Positions 1-6,029 of a stretch of DNA of 9,106 nucleotides are shown here, piece after piece. Each line of letters starts with the position of its first letter. Position 1 is the stretch's first letter. Origin of the DNA: Bacteroidota bacterium (GTDB lineage Bacteria; Bacteroidota; Bacteroidia; Bacteroidales; Lentimicrobiaceae); NCBI GenBank assembly GCA_023441805.1, contig JAEZNO010000038.1:1-9106 (forward strand). Direction: 5' to 3'. A program made the translations under genes and the position numbers. The notes under the pieces are model-generated. The model saw nothing but the letters and a program-made list of their open reading frames with translations. It was not told the origin of the DNA and did no database searches.

Positions 1-75
1 CTTGAATTCTTCACTAAAGTAGCGATTTCTTCTTTGTTTGAGTTCGATTTGTTTAAATGCTTCTCTTGTTGCCAT
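1..75 (-). CDS. Transposase-like protein, N-terminal fragment (cut by window edge)
   Basis: Reading the minus strand from an ATG at 75 gives 25 uninterrupted codons to the window edge. The peptide starts MATREAFKQIELKQRR and ends in RYFSEEFK. A basic stretch followed by an R-Y-F-S-E-E-F-K motif is typical of the first helix-turn-helix segment of IS3-type OrfA transposases in Bacteroidota. This is recalled family knowledge; only 25 residues are visible. No Shine-Dalgarno sequence is seen, and the upstream stretch is A/T rich. The gene would run leftwards out of the window. It could instead be another small DNA-binding protein with a similar start. Confidence 0.55.
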   Translation of the reverse strand, partial: MATREAFKQIELKQRRNRYFSEEFK

Positions 76-126
76 TTTTGGTTCATTTTTAAACTCAAAA
101 AAGGTCAACTATTTTAGGCAAGGACA
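1..126 (-). mobile_element. Probable end of an IS3-like insertion sequence (partial)
   Basis: The transposase-like start at 75 is preceded, on the minus strand, by a short leader whose outer part reads TGTCCTTGCCTAAAATAG and then TTGACC. A 5'-TG terminus and an outer segment of this composition fit IS3-family ends, so the boundary is placed at about 126. The other terminus lies outside the window, so no inverted repeat pair or target duplication can be checked. The boundary is inferred. Confidence 0.4.
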
Positions 127-344
127 ATTAGATTCATCATTCAAGATTTTTGCCTTACGCCTGTTGCATTATCTTTTTTTATTTCTTATTTTTATTGACC
201 TCATTAGAACGAGTCCGACTACCGAAAGAATATCGCTGTTTTCTTACAGGGCTTTGCATTTGAATAGACTGCCATGAAGCAATGATTGGTTTGATGGAGA
301 CATTTTTGGTTATTCAATATATTCACTTCTAAACCGGTTCTGTT
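127..344. other. Gene-free spacer between IS end and coiled-coil gene
   Basis: This AT-rich stretch carries no convincing gene. A plus-strand reading frame at 38-277 crosses the presumed IS end and has no family resemblance. A 6-bp inverted repeat, AGGCAA (116-121) and TTGCCT (150-155), sits at the IS side. The 40 bases before the ATG at 345 must contain the promoter or leader of the coiled-coil gene; TATATTCA near 318-325 is a weak -7 candidate without a well-spaced -33 TTTG. Confidence 0.5.
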
Positions 345-1058
345 ATGAAAAAAATGTTCTTTACCACAGTTTTGCTTGTATGTTTTGGTATCTCACTTTT
401 AGGCCAGAACAATGAATTAATGCAACTTCAAAATAAAGTGACTCTGCTCGAAAACAGCAATCAGAAGCTTTCTAACCAAATCAAGGCTAATCAGAAATCT
501 GTAGCTGATCTGACAATCCAACTGAATGAACTGAATGCAAACATTGCGGCTCTTAAGGATGACCTGGCTGCTTCTAAGCAGGTGCTGGCCGAATCAAATG
601 ACCGAATCCTGCAGATGGAGAAAAAAACTGACGATAAGTTCACTTCGTTAGGCAAGTCGGTTAGCAACTCGACACTGTTCTGGATTATTGCCTTTCTAGT
701 TGTTGCCTGCATTACGCTCCTCCTGAACTGGCAGCTAAAATCAAGGATATCAAAGGAAAAGAAAGAGATTACGGGTAATATTAAAACGGGAAATGAGCAA
801 TTAAGGGATGAATTTGGCGGCTTGCTGACTAAAAAGGCTGATGACATTAAGTATATGGTAACAGGTGAGATTAAGGAAGTAAAGGAGAAATTTACTTCAT
901 TCGGGAAAGCACACGAGGATCTCAGAGATGAATTTAGAGCCAAACTTAAACTGGCAACCGATGCTTTTGATGAGCAGAAGAATAAACTTGAACAGCAGAT
1001 TAAGAATTTGATTGAGGAGGGTAAAAAGCCAAAGACTCAGCCAAAAACAGAAGCCTGA
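345..1058 (+). CDS. Exported, membrane-anchored coiled-coil protein of unknown function
   Basis: I do not recognise a named family. The 237-residue protein begins with a signal peptide (residues 1-20, MKKMFF then a hydrophobic core ending SLLG before QNN). Residues about 22-105 are rich in L, N, K, Q and E with heptad-like spacing, suggesting a coiled coil. Residues 111-128 (LFWIIAFLVVACITLLLN) form a single membrane segment followed by basic residues (K132, R134, K137, K139, K140). A second charged helical region fills 135-225, with a repeated motif: LRDEFGGLL at 153 and LRDEFRAKL at 193. If the signal is cleaved, the first coil is periplasmic and the second cytoplasmic, which agrees with the positive-inside rule. 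The gene is alone on its strand and converges on the dioxygenase gene. A sensor, scaffold or envelope tether is possible, but function is unknown. The ATG at 345 is chosen because it gives the intact signal peptide. Confidence 0.85.
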   Translation: MKKMFFTTVLLVCFGISLLGQNNELMQLQNKVTLLENSNQKLSNQIKANQKSVADLTIQLNELNANIAALKDDLAASKQVLAESNDRILQMEKKTDDKFTSLGKSVSNSTLFWIIAFLVVACITLLLNWQLKSRISKEKKEITGNIKTGNEQLRDEFGGLLTKKADDIKYMVTGEIKEVKEKFTSFGKAHEDLRDEFRAKLKLATDAFDEQKNKLEQQIKNLIEEGKKPKTQPKTEA

Positions 1059-1072
1059 CGGGTAATCAGGCT
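1052..1072. terminator. Bidirectional hairpin terminator containing both convergent stop codons
   Basis: AGCCTGA (1052-1058) pairs perfectly with TCAGGCT (1066-1072) around the 7-nt loop CGGGTAA. On the plus strand it is followed by CCTATTTT, and on the minus strand by TCTGTTTTTGG, so both transcripts end in a U-rich tail. The TGA of the coiled-coil gene is the last three bases of the left arm. The TGA of the dioxygenase gene is the first three of the right arm. Confidence 0.75.
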
Positions 1073-1869
1073 CCTATTTTAACTGAAGTCATGCTTAGTG
1101 AACCGGCAACAGGTTGATCATTAAAGATCTGTACCGGTTCATTTTTTTGCTTTAATCCCAAAGTATACAGGAGTGGCAAATAATGATCAGGAGTGGGGAT
1201 GGCCAATGTGAATGCCCTGCCCTGTTTGCCATAATTTATAAGCAGATCGTGGTTGTCGTTCAATATCCACTGTTTCATTTTGTCACTTGCTTCCTTTGCC
1301 CAGTCATATGCATAACCGGCCTCATCCAGTTTATCCCAGGCAACCATACCCAGGTTATGCACCATATTGCCGCTTCCAATGATGAGTACTCCCTTTTGCC
1401 GTAAACGCATGAGTTCCTTAGCAAGTTCATAATGCTCCAAAGGCTTCTTGCAATACGAGAGGCTCATCTGAATAACAGGTATATCAGCTTCAGGATACAT
1501 GTGTTTTACTACACTCCATGCACCATGGTCAAGGCCCCACTTGTAATCTGCCTTAATATGCTGTTCCGGTAAGCGGGCTTGGATAGCTGTTGCCAGTTCA
1601 GGATTACCGGGACTGGGGTACTTAACTGAATACAGCTCAGGTGGGAACCCTCCAAAGTCGTGAATAGTCCTTGGATTATCCATAGCCGTAATACACACTC
1701 CATGTGTTTCCCAATGGGCTGATATTACGAGAATAGAAGAAGGACGGGGGATCTGCTGTCCGATCTCCCGAAACCCTCTTGTAAATTCGTTATCCTGAAT
1801 TGCATTCATCGGACTACCGTGCCCGAGGAATAAAACAGGCATTAAATTATTTTCTTTTCTTTCGTTCAT
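1066..1869 (-). CDS. ygiD: DODA-type extradiol aromatic ring-opening dioxygenase (YgiD-like)
   Basis: The 267-residue length matches the YgiD / 4,5-DOPA extradiol dioxygenase group (about 260-270). These class III (LigB-like) enzymes open catecholic rings with O2 at a metal centre. The expected histidines are present: H17 in LFLGHGSP, H52 in SAHWE, H171 in GNMVHNLG and H229 in PTPDHYLPL as probable metal ligands, with H115 in LDHGAW as a conserved active-site residue. The family assignment is firm; the physiological substrate is unknown, since most bacterial members have no proven catechol substrate. Translation starts inside the end of yceI with a 4-bp ATGA overlap, so the two are almost certainly co-transcribed and translationally coupled. 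Met10 (MPVLFLGHG) is an alternative start that would remove a nine-residue charged leader. The gene ends at a shared hairpin terminator. Confidence 0.88.
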   Translation of the reverse strand: MNERKENNLMPVLFLGHGSPMNAIQDNEFTRGFREIGQQIPRPSSILVISAHWETHGVCITAMDNPRTIHDFGGFPPELYSVKYPSPGNPELATAIQARLPEQHIKADYKWGLDHGAWSVVKHMYPEADIPVIQMSLSYCKKPLEHYELAKELMRLRQKGVLIIGSGNMVHNLGMVAWDKLDEAGYAYDWAKEASDKMKQWILNDNHDLLINYGKQGRAFTLAIPTPDHYLPLLYTLGLKQKNEPVQIFNDQPVAGSLSMTSVKIGA

Positions 1870-2408
1870 GATAATTTTACTAACTGCACCTCTGCGCTCA
1901 TTTTCACTTCCTCACCTACCAATACACCACCTGTCTCAAGAGCCGAATTCCAGTTTAAACCCCAGTCGGTTCTGTTAAATGATCCTGAAATCGAAAAGCC
2001 GGCCTTTTGATTACCCCATGGATCAGTGTTTAAACCACCAAACTCGGCATTTAACTCAACTTCTTTAGTTATACCTTTAATAGTCAGGAATCCGGTGAGC
2101 TTATATTGATCATCAACAATTTGCTTCAACGATGTGCTTTCAAATGTCATCTGAGGGTATTTTTCCGAATCGAAGAAATCGGCACTCCTTAAATGGTTGT
2201 CTCTGTCATCATTGTTTGTGAAGACTGATGCTACATCAATTGTAAGCTTAATGTCGGCATCGGTAAAATCATCATTTGATGCACAGATCTCACCACTGAA
2301 TTTTCTGAACTCACCTTTTATATTGGTAATCATTAAGTGCTTTACCTTAAATAGTAATTCACTGTGATTTGTATCGATATTCCATTTTGTTTTTACTGTT
2401 GTTTCCAT
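1866..2408 (-). CDS. yceI: YceI-family lipid/isoprenoid-binding protein, apparently cytoplasmic
   Basis: At 180 residues this is a single YceI-like domain, a lipocalin-like barrel whose characterised members bind polyisoprenoid or amphiphilic ligands. Recognisable parts are the opening WNIDTNHSELLFKVKHLMI (9-27), the loop DDRDNHLRSADFFDSEKYP (67-85), the strand LTGFLTIKGITKEVEL (104-119), the NRTDWGLNWN segment (145-154) and the closing VGEEVKMSAEVQL (164-176). Unlike E. coli YceI, there is no signal peptide: the domain starts about eight residues after Met1, so the protein probably stays in the cytoplasm. It is the first gene of a two-gene unit with the downstream dioxygenase, which starts within its stop codon. 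A Bacteroidota-type promoter lies upstream. Possible role: carrying or protecting a quinone-like or hydrophobic small molecule; this is inference. Confidence 0.9.
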   Translation of the reverse strand: METTVKTKWNIDTNHSELLFKVKHLMITNIKGEFRKFSGEICASNDDFTDADIKLTIDVASVFTNNDDRDNHLRSADFFDSEKYPQMTFESTSLKQIVDDQYKLTGFLTIKGITKEVELNAEFGGLNTDPWGNQKAGFSISGSFNRTDWGLNWNSALETGGVLVGEEVKMSAEVQLVKLS

Positions 2409-2440
2409 GCTGTTTTATTTATAATGTGTTTTTGATGATG

Positions 2441-2448
2441 CAAAATTA
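2441..2448 (-). promoter_or_regulatory. Probable -7 box of the yceI-dioxygenase promoter
   Basis: On the minus strand this reads TAATTTTG, an exact match to the Bacteroidota -7 consensus TAnnTTTG, 32 bases before the yceI ATG. No clear -33 TTTG is seen at the usual spacing. That region carries an imperfect palindrome instead. Confidence 0.5.
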
Positions 2449-2456
2449 GTCCACTA

Positions 2457-2470
2457 CCACCGGACGATGG
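2457..2470. promoter_or_regulatory. Imperfect palindrome over the -33 region of the yceI promoter (possible operator)
   Basis: CCACCG and CGATGG flank a GA centre; five of six base pairs are complementary. It lies eight bases upstream of the TAATTTTG box, where an activator or repressor would contact the promoter. The AraC-family gene ends only about 90 bases further upstream. Operator function is inferred from position alone. Confidence 0.3.
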
Positions 2471-2556
2471 TTTTGGATTTCGGAAGAAGAGTTATGATAA
2501 TCGGAAAAGAAGTCTACAAGAGCTATAGACTTTGGGTACAATAGATTAAGGGAAAA

Positions 2557-3381
2557 CTAGATCATGTTCCTGACATTTTCTCTGAACCTGGATGGTGTCA
2601 TGCCTGTCTTCTTCTTGAAGACAGTGGTAAAATAGGATTTTTCATTGTAGCCAAGCTCATATCCTATCTCACTGATTGATTTATCAGTCGACAGCAACAG
2701 GTTCTTGCTTTCAGTAAGTCGCCGTGATTCAATTATTTCCGATACACTTTTGTTAAGAATGCTCTGGGTAATCAGGTTGAGGTTCCTCGACGACATGAAG
2801 AGCTTCTCGGCATAAAATTCAACACCTGCCTCCGGTCGTTTATAGTTCTCTTCCAGAATGGCTAAGAAGTTCTTAAAGGTAGTGCTTTGCGTATCGTTCC
2901 CGGGCTCGTCATTATGCTTATCGCGAAGCACGCCTGCCATGCTGAAGGCTGATTTCAGTAAATCGCGAATAATATTAAGCGAAGGCTCCTTCTGCTGCAT
3001 CTCCTCAAACATCATTTCGCACAACATCACCAATCTCCTGAAATAGGTATTGTCGTCAGTCTCAATGTTTGAGTTATTGTGGTAGAGTGAATAAAGGCCA
3101 AACGATGTATCGGGAATAAAGTCTGTGTCGAACTTAATTACCCAGACGGAGCACTTACCGTCAATTGCCAGTGGTTTCAGTCGATGCACTTTACCCTTAG
3201 CAATAAAACTTAGGTATGGGGCCTTATAGATATCCGATTTGAAATCAATCAGGTGTTCAAGTGCACCTTCAACCCCAATCAATAATTCCTCAAACTCATG
3301 AACATGAGGATCGTTTGGCATCGATGCAATTCGGGCAGCTTGTTGTGGTGATAACTTAAAGATTTCGAATGGATGTTTCAT
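2557..3381 (-). CDS. AraC-family transcriptional regulator with cupin-like sensor domain
   Basis: The 274-residue protein has a typical two-part layout. The N-terminal part (about 10-110) contains DPHVHEFEELLIGVEGALEH with H26, H28 and E30, resembling the first motif of AraC-type cupin ligand-binding domains. The C-terminal part (about 170-272) is an AraC/HTH_18 DNA-binding domain with two helix-turn-helix units: YAEKLFMSSRNLNLITQ (190-206) and ISEIGYELGYNEKSYFTTVF (236-255). It ends with the family signature FKKKTGMTPSRFR (255-267). It follows the AOR stop codon by 21 nt on the same strand, so it is probably the last gene of the ferredoxin-AOR transcript. By context it may regulate that operon or the divergently placed function in yceI-dioxygenase just downstream; the ligand is unknown. 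Function as a regulator is secure, the target is inference. Confidence 0.92.
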   Translation of the reverse strand: MKHPFEIFKLSPQQAARIASMPNDPHVHEFEELLIGVEGALEHLIDFKSDIYKAPYLSFIAKGKVHRLKPLAIDGKCSVWVIKFDTDFIPDTSFGLYSLYHNNSNIETDDNTYFRRLVMLCEMMFEEMQQKEPSLNIIRDLLKSAFSMAGVLRDKHNDEPGNDTQSTTFKNFLAILEENYKRPEAGVEFYAEKLFMSSRNLNLITQSILNKSVSEIIESRRLTESKNLLLSTDKSISEIGYELGYNEKSYFTTVFKKKTGMTPSRFRENVRNMI

Positions 3382-3388
3382 CTTATAT

Positions 3389-3414
3389 GATAACGTGAAT
3401 TTTTAGGATAACGT
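3389..3414. repeat. Short direct repeat between AOR stop and AraC start
   Basis: GATAACGT occurs at 3389-3396 and 3407-3414, an 18-bp period, with AATT following each copy after one base. The first copy lies in the AraC leader and the second spans the last codons of AOR. Paired direct half-sites about two helical turns apart are common in AraC-family binding sites, so autoregulation is conceivable. Two 8-mers in AT-rich DNA may also be chance. Confidence 0.3.
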
Positions 3415-5217
3415 AAATTCCAACCCTAATTGTTTCAATTTATCTGTACCGGGTGTTCCGGTATTGATATCCCATCCGCGTTCAGCATAGTAATCCCCAA
3501 GCCATTGCTCATATTCTGAGTGGGTTGCGAGAACATCTTTGCCTTTACCATACGTGTGGGCATCTGTAAAAAAGCGTTCAGGGATGATGTCATCGCTCTT
3601 GTTAAAGCCCTCCCTCACATTGAACATCCTCTCCAGGTTATAGATTCGTTCACCAATCATGTCGAACTCTTCATCACTGTAATCCACGCCTGTGATCGCC
3701 TGAAGAAAATTCCTGTAAGATATTTCATCTTTGTAGAATGAAGAAGCAAAGCTGCATGCCCCAAGCGAATCAAGGAAAGCCATTCTGTTCTGGCCGGTCG
3801 GACTGCCGCTGTTCAAATGGCAGGCGCCTCTGTTTGCAGTTGCATAGGTTATCATCATCCTTTGTGGGTTCGGATTTACATTCCATGCAGCCAATTCATG
3901 ACCCTTAACATGGATAGCAAAGTTTTCCGATCCTTGTCCGATCTTCTCAGCTAGTGCCTTTACACCCATTGCTGCCAGCTTCCCGATTCCCTCCTGTCGA
4001 ACTATTTTATGAATCATTTGCATGGATGAATCAACATCACCCCACTTTAAATCAATGCCGTCGAGGAAGTTTAGGTCTATCATTCCTTTCTCTCTTGCCT
4101 CCATCAGGAATCCTATAACATTTCCCGCAGAGATAATGTCAATGCCATAATCATCACACACTATGATAAGCTTATTTAGCCCTTCGAGGTCTGAAATCAA
4201 CAGATTAGCTCCAAGCATTGTACCTGTTTCATATTCAGGACCGTCATGCACTATACCGCCGTATGCACCTTTGGCGAAACCACTTTTCTTACATGCAAGA
4301 TGACATGAGAAACAGGCGAAGTCCCTCTTCCAGATCCTGGTACGGGAAGCTTTGGTGTTTATCTTCTCAATTTCCTTAAAAGTCCCTTCCCTGTAATTAC
4401 GAACAGCCATTGAGCCATCATTGCTCGACCATTCGAGGGCGTCAGAGGTCCCACCTGAACGCCAGCGGGCTGTGTTTCCATCCTTATCCTCACGGAAGGC
4501 AGTTCTTGTCTTTTCAAGCAGATCAAGATATTTCTTATGAGCTGCAACATTAGGCTGACCGGTGCCACGGACGATTATGGCCTTTAGATTTTTCGATCCC
4601 ATAACAGCTCCTGTCCCGCCCCTTCCTGCTGCACGCGCTGCAGTGTTTATGACACAAGCGTACGAAACCAAATTCTCACCTCCCTGACCTATATAGCACG
4701 ATTGAAAATCGCTGCCGAACTTCTCAATCAGCAACTTATCGAAGACATCCGTGCCCATACCCCAGTACTGAACAGCACTGCGAATTTCAACCTTATCATC
4801 TTCAATATAGATGTACACAGGTTTCTCGGCCTTGCCTGTCACTACAATGCCATCATATCCGGCAAACTTAACTTCAGGACCAAAGAATCCTCCTATATTG
4901 GAATATGAAACTGTGGATCCATGCTCATACTTCTTTTGCACAGGTGAGGTTCTTGGTGATTTGGTGATAATGCAGGTGCGTGATGAAGATGGTATCGGTA
5001 GCCCGCTAAACGGACCCGGCATAAAGCAAATCGGGTTTAGGGGCGAGAACGCATCCACTCCGGGATCCTTTAGCTTATCCCATAATACCTTCATCCCCAG
5101 ACCTCTGCCACCAAGATAGTTCCTTAGGTCCTCCCTGCTGATCTTCTTCTTGTTGATCGTTCCCTTTGAGAGATCAATATCAAGTATGATACCATATTGT
5201 CCGTATATCTTTTCCAT
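3403..5217 (-). CDS. Aldehyde:ferredoxin oxidoreductase (AOR) family tungsto/molybdopterin enzyme
   Basis: The 604-residue length is that of classical AOR-family enzymes, which oxidise aldehydes (or reduce carboxylic acids) with a bis-pterin W or Mo centre and a nearby [4Fe-4S] cluster. The N-terminal domain has YLGGRGLGMKVLWDKL (34-49), PGPFSGLPIPSSSR (67-80) and the IGGFFGPEVKFAGYDGIVV region (108-126), then GRGGTGAVMGSKNLKAI (198-214). The cluster ligands are C302, C305 and C309 in CFSCHLAC, with C488 in DSLGACSFA as the fourth. Pterin and active-site motifs include DGPEYETGTMLGAN (325-338), KGHELAAWNVNP (438-449) and ATANRGACHL (459-468). There is no signal peptide. It starts 9 nt after the ferredoxin-subunit stop, with GGGAACG just upstream of the ATG. 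Substrate and choice of W or Mo cannot be read from sequence. It is shorter than E. coli YdhV (about 700 residues, recalled), so it is not called an ortholog. Confidence 0.93.
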   Translation of the reverse strand: MEKIYGQYGIILDIDLSKGTINKKKISREDLRNYLGGRGLGMKVLWDKLKDPGVDAFSPLNPICFMPGPFSGLPIPSSSRTCIITKSPRTSPVQKKYEHGSTVSYSNIGGFFGPEVKFAGYDGIVVTGKAEKPVYIYIEDDKVEIRSAVQYWGMGTDVFDKLLIEKFGSDFQSCYIGQGGENLVSYACVINTAARAAGRGGTGAVMGSKNLKAIIVRGTGQPNVAAHKKYLDLLEKTRTAFREDKDGNTARWRSGGTSDALEWSSNDGSMAVRNYREGTFKEIEKINTKASRTRIWKRDFACFSCHLACKKSGFAKGAYGGIVHDGPEYETGTMLGANLLISDLEGLNKLIIVCDDYGIDIISAGNVIGFLMEAREKGMIDLNFLDGIDLKWGDVDSSMQMIHKIVRQEGIGKLAAMGVKALAEKIGQGSENFAIHVKGHELAAWNVNPNPQRMMITYATANRGACHLNSGSPTGQNRMAFLDSLGACSFASSFYKDEISYRNFLQAITGVDYSDEEFDMIGERIYNLERMFNVREGFNKSDDIIPERFFTDAHTYGKGKDVLATHSEYEQWLGDYYAERGWDINTGTPGTDKLKQLGLEFTLS

Positions 5218-5226
5218 CGTTCCCTG

Positions 5227-5892
5227 CTAATTTGAGTAATAACGTTCGAATAACTTCTCGGCAATCTCGCTGTGAGTCATGCCAAAATATGCACGATTTA
5301 CATCCACCTCATGAAAGCTCAAAGCATCGTACGGGCAGTGCTTAACGCATTGAGGATCACCACCGCAATGGTCACAGATATGCTCAGGATGCTCCGTAAC
5401 AGGGTTCATAACAATAATTCCGGCGCCCTCCCTCTCGCAGTTCGAAGCACATGATCCGCAACTGATACACTGCTCATGGTTTGTCTTGATAACCAGCGTT
5501 ACGGGATCCCTGTAAATCGCCTTATGACCGGTAATGTTGTTCGGCTCCGAGGGACAGTACTTTACACACGGTGTATCAGGACAATTTGCACAAACAGTCG
5601 GTATATCCACATCAGGATTATGATGCATCACCTTAATATTAGCCAGCTTAGGATTGCCAAGGCCGTACAGCAATTCACCGTCCACATCAACCCGATTGTG
5701 GAATGCCGAGCAGACTGTCTCGCATGTACGGCAACCTGCGCACTTATCAAAATCAACAACTATAGCCTTAAGCGTTCCACCGTGGACATCATTGGCAAAC
5801 AGGAATCTGAAATTCCCGAGCACCACAATCCCGCCTCCTCCAATCGCAAGCAACTTCAAAAATTCCCTGCGGCTTCTGATTCTATGTGCCAT
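5227..5892 (-). CDS. Tat-exported 4Fe-4S ferredoxin-type electron-transfer subunit (DmsB/NrfC-like)
   Basis: The 221-residue protein begins with a canonical twin-arginine signal: SRREFLK at 7-13, then a glycine-rich hydrophobic stretch LLAIGGGGIVVLG (14-26). Its sixteen cysteines form four cluster motifs: C51/54/57/61, C101/104/109/113, C142/145/148/152 and C173/176/182/186. This is the arrangement of four-cluster subunits such as DmsB, HybA and NrfC, which wire a catalytic subunit to a quinone-reactive membrane partner. It lies 9 nt upstream of the AOR gene, so the two are surely one operon and likely one complex, as in the E. coli ydhY-ydhV pairing. No membrane-anchor subunit is present in the window; the uncleaved signal helix could act as an anchor. 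The mismatch with the signal-less AOR is discussed in the findings. The ATG at 5892 is required for the Tat motif. Confidence 0.93.
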   Translation of the reverse strand: MAHRIRSRREFLKLLAIGGGGIVVLGNFRFLFANDVHGGTLKAIVVDFDKCAGCRTCETVCSAFHNRVDVDGELLYGLGNPKLANIKVMHHNPDVDIPTVCANCPDTPCVKYCPSEPNNITGHKAIYRDPVTLVIKTNHEQCISCGSCASNCEREGAGIIVMNPVTEHPEHICDHCGGDPQCVKHCPYDALSFHEVDVNRAYFGMTHSEIAEKLFERYYSN

Positions 5893-6029
5893 TTTTTGAA
5901 TGTTGGTAAAATGATAGATAAAGATAAGAGAAATAGTTCAAAGTAGTTTTATCTTTTATTGTTTGCCTTTCGCCTTTTTTCACTCCATCCCAAACCCCTC
6001 TCCTAAAGTCGAGGGGCCTCGCATTATCA
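5893..6029 (-). promoter_or_regulatory. Leader/promoter region of the ferredoxin-AOR operon
   Basis: This 137-base gap separates the transporter stop from the ferredoxin start. A candidate promoter on the minus strand is TTTG (5942-5939), with two imperfect -7 boxes: TATCTTTA (5926-5919, good match, 12-nt spacer) and TATCTATC (5920-5913, poorer match, 18-nt spacer). Neither is fully convincing. The part next to the transporter contains a G+C-rich hairpin listed separately. Confidence 0.3.
5995..6016 (-). terminator. Hairpin after the transporter gene (possible terminator or repeat remnant)
   Basis: CCCCTC (5995-6000) pairs with GAGGGG (6011-6016) around a 10-nt loop, 14 bases beyond the transporter stop codon. 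On the minus strand it is followed by TTTGGG rather than a long U run, so it is a weak intrinsic terminator at best. Overlapping it, CGAGG (6010-6014) and CCTCG (6017-6021) form a small competing hairpin. C-rich/G-rich hairpins of this look recur between genes in many Bacteroidota genomes (recalled), so a repeat origin is equally possible. Confidence 0.4.

Noticed and set aside
38..277. 79-codon plus-strand reading frame at the left edge
   Set aside because: It runs antisense over the transposase-like start and across the presumed IS end, and shows no family motif. Its hydrophobic run comes from T-rich DNA.
491..943. 150-codon minus-strand frame inside the coiled-coil gene
   Set aside because: It is antisense to a gene with a clear signal peptide and membrane helix, is rich in Ser and Phe as expected of a shadow, and has no recognisable domain.
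3403..5892. Naming the AOR and ferredoxin pair as E. coli ydhV and ydhY orthologs
   Set aside because: The gene order and domains agree, but this AOR is about 100 residues shorter than my recollection of YdhV, and no ydhW/X/U/T-like genes are present. Family-level calls are safer.
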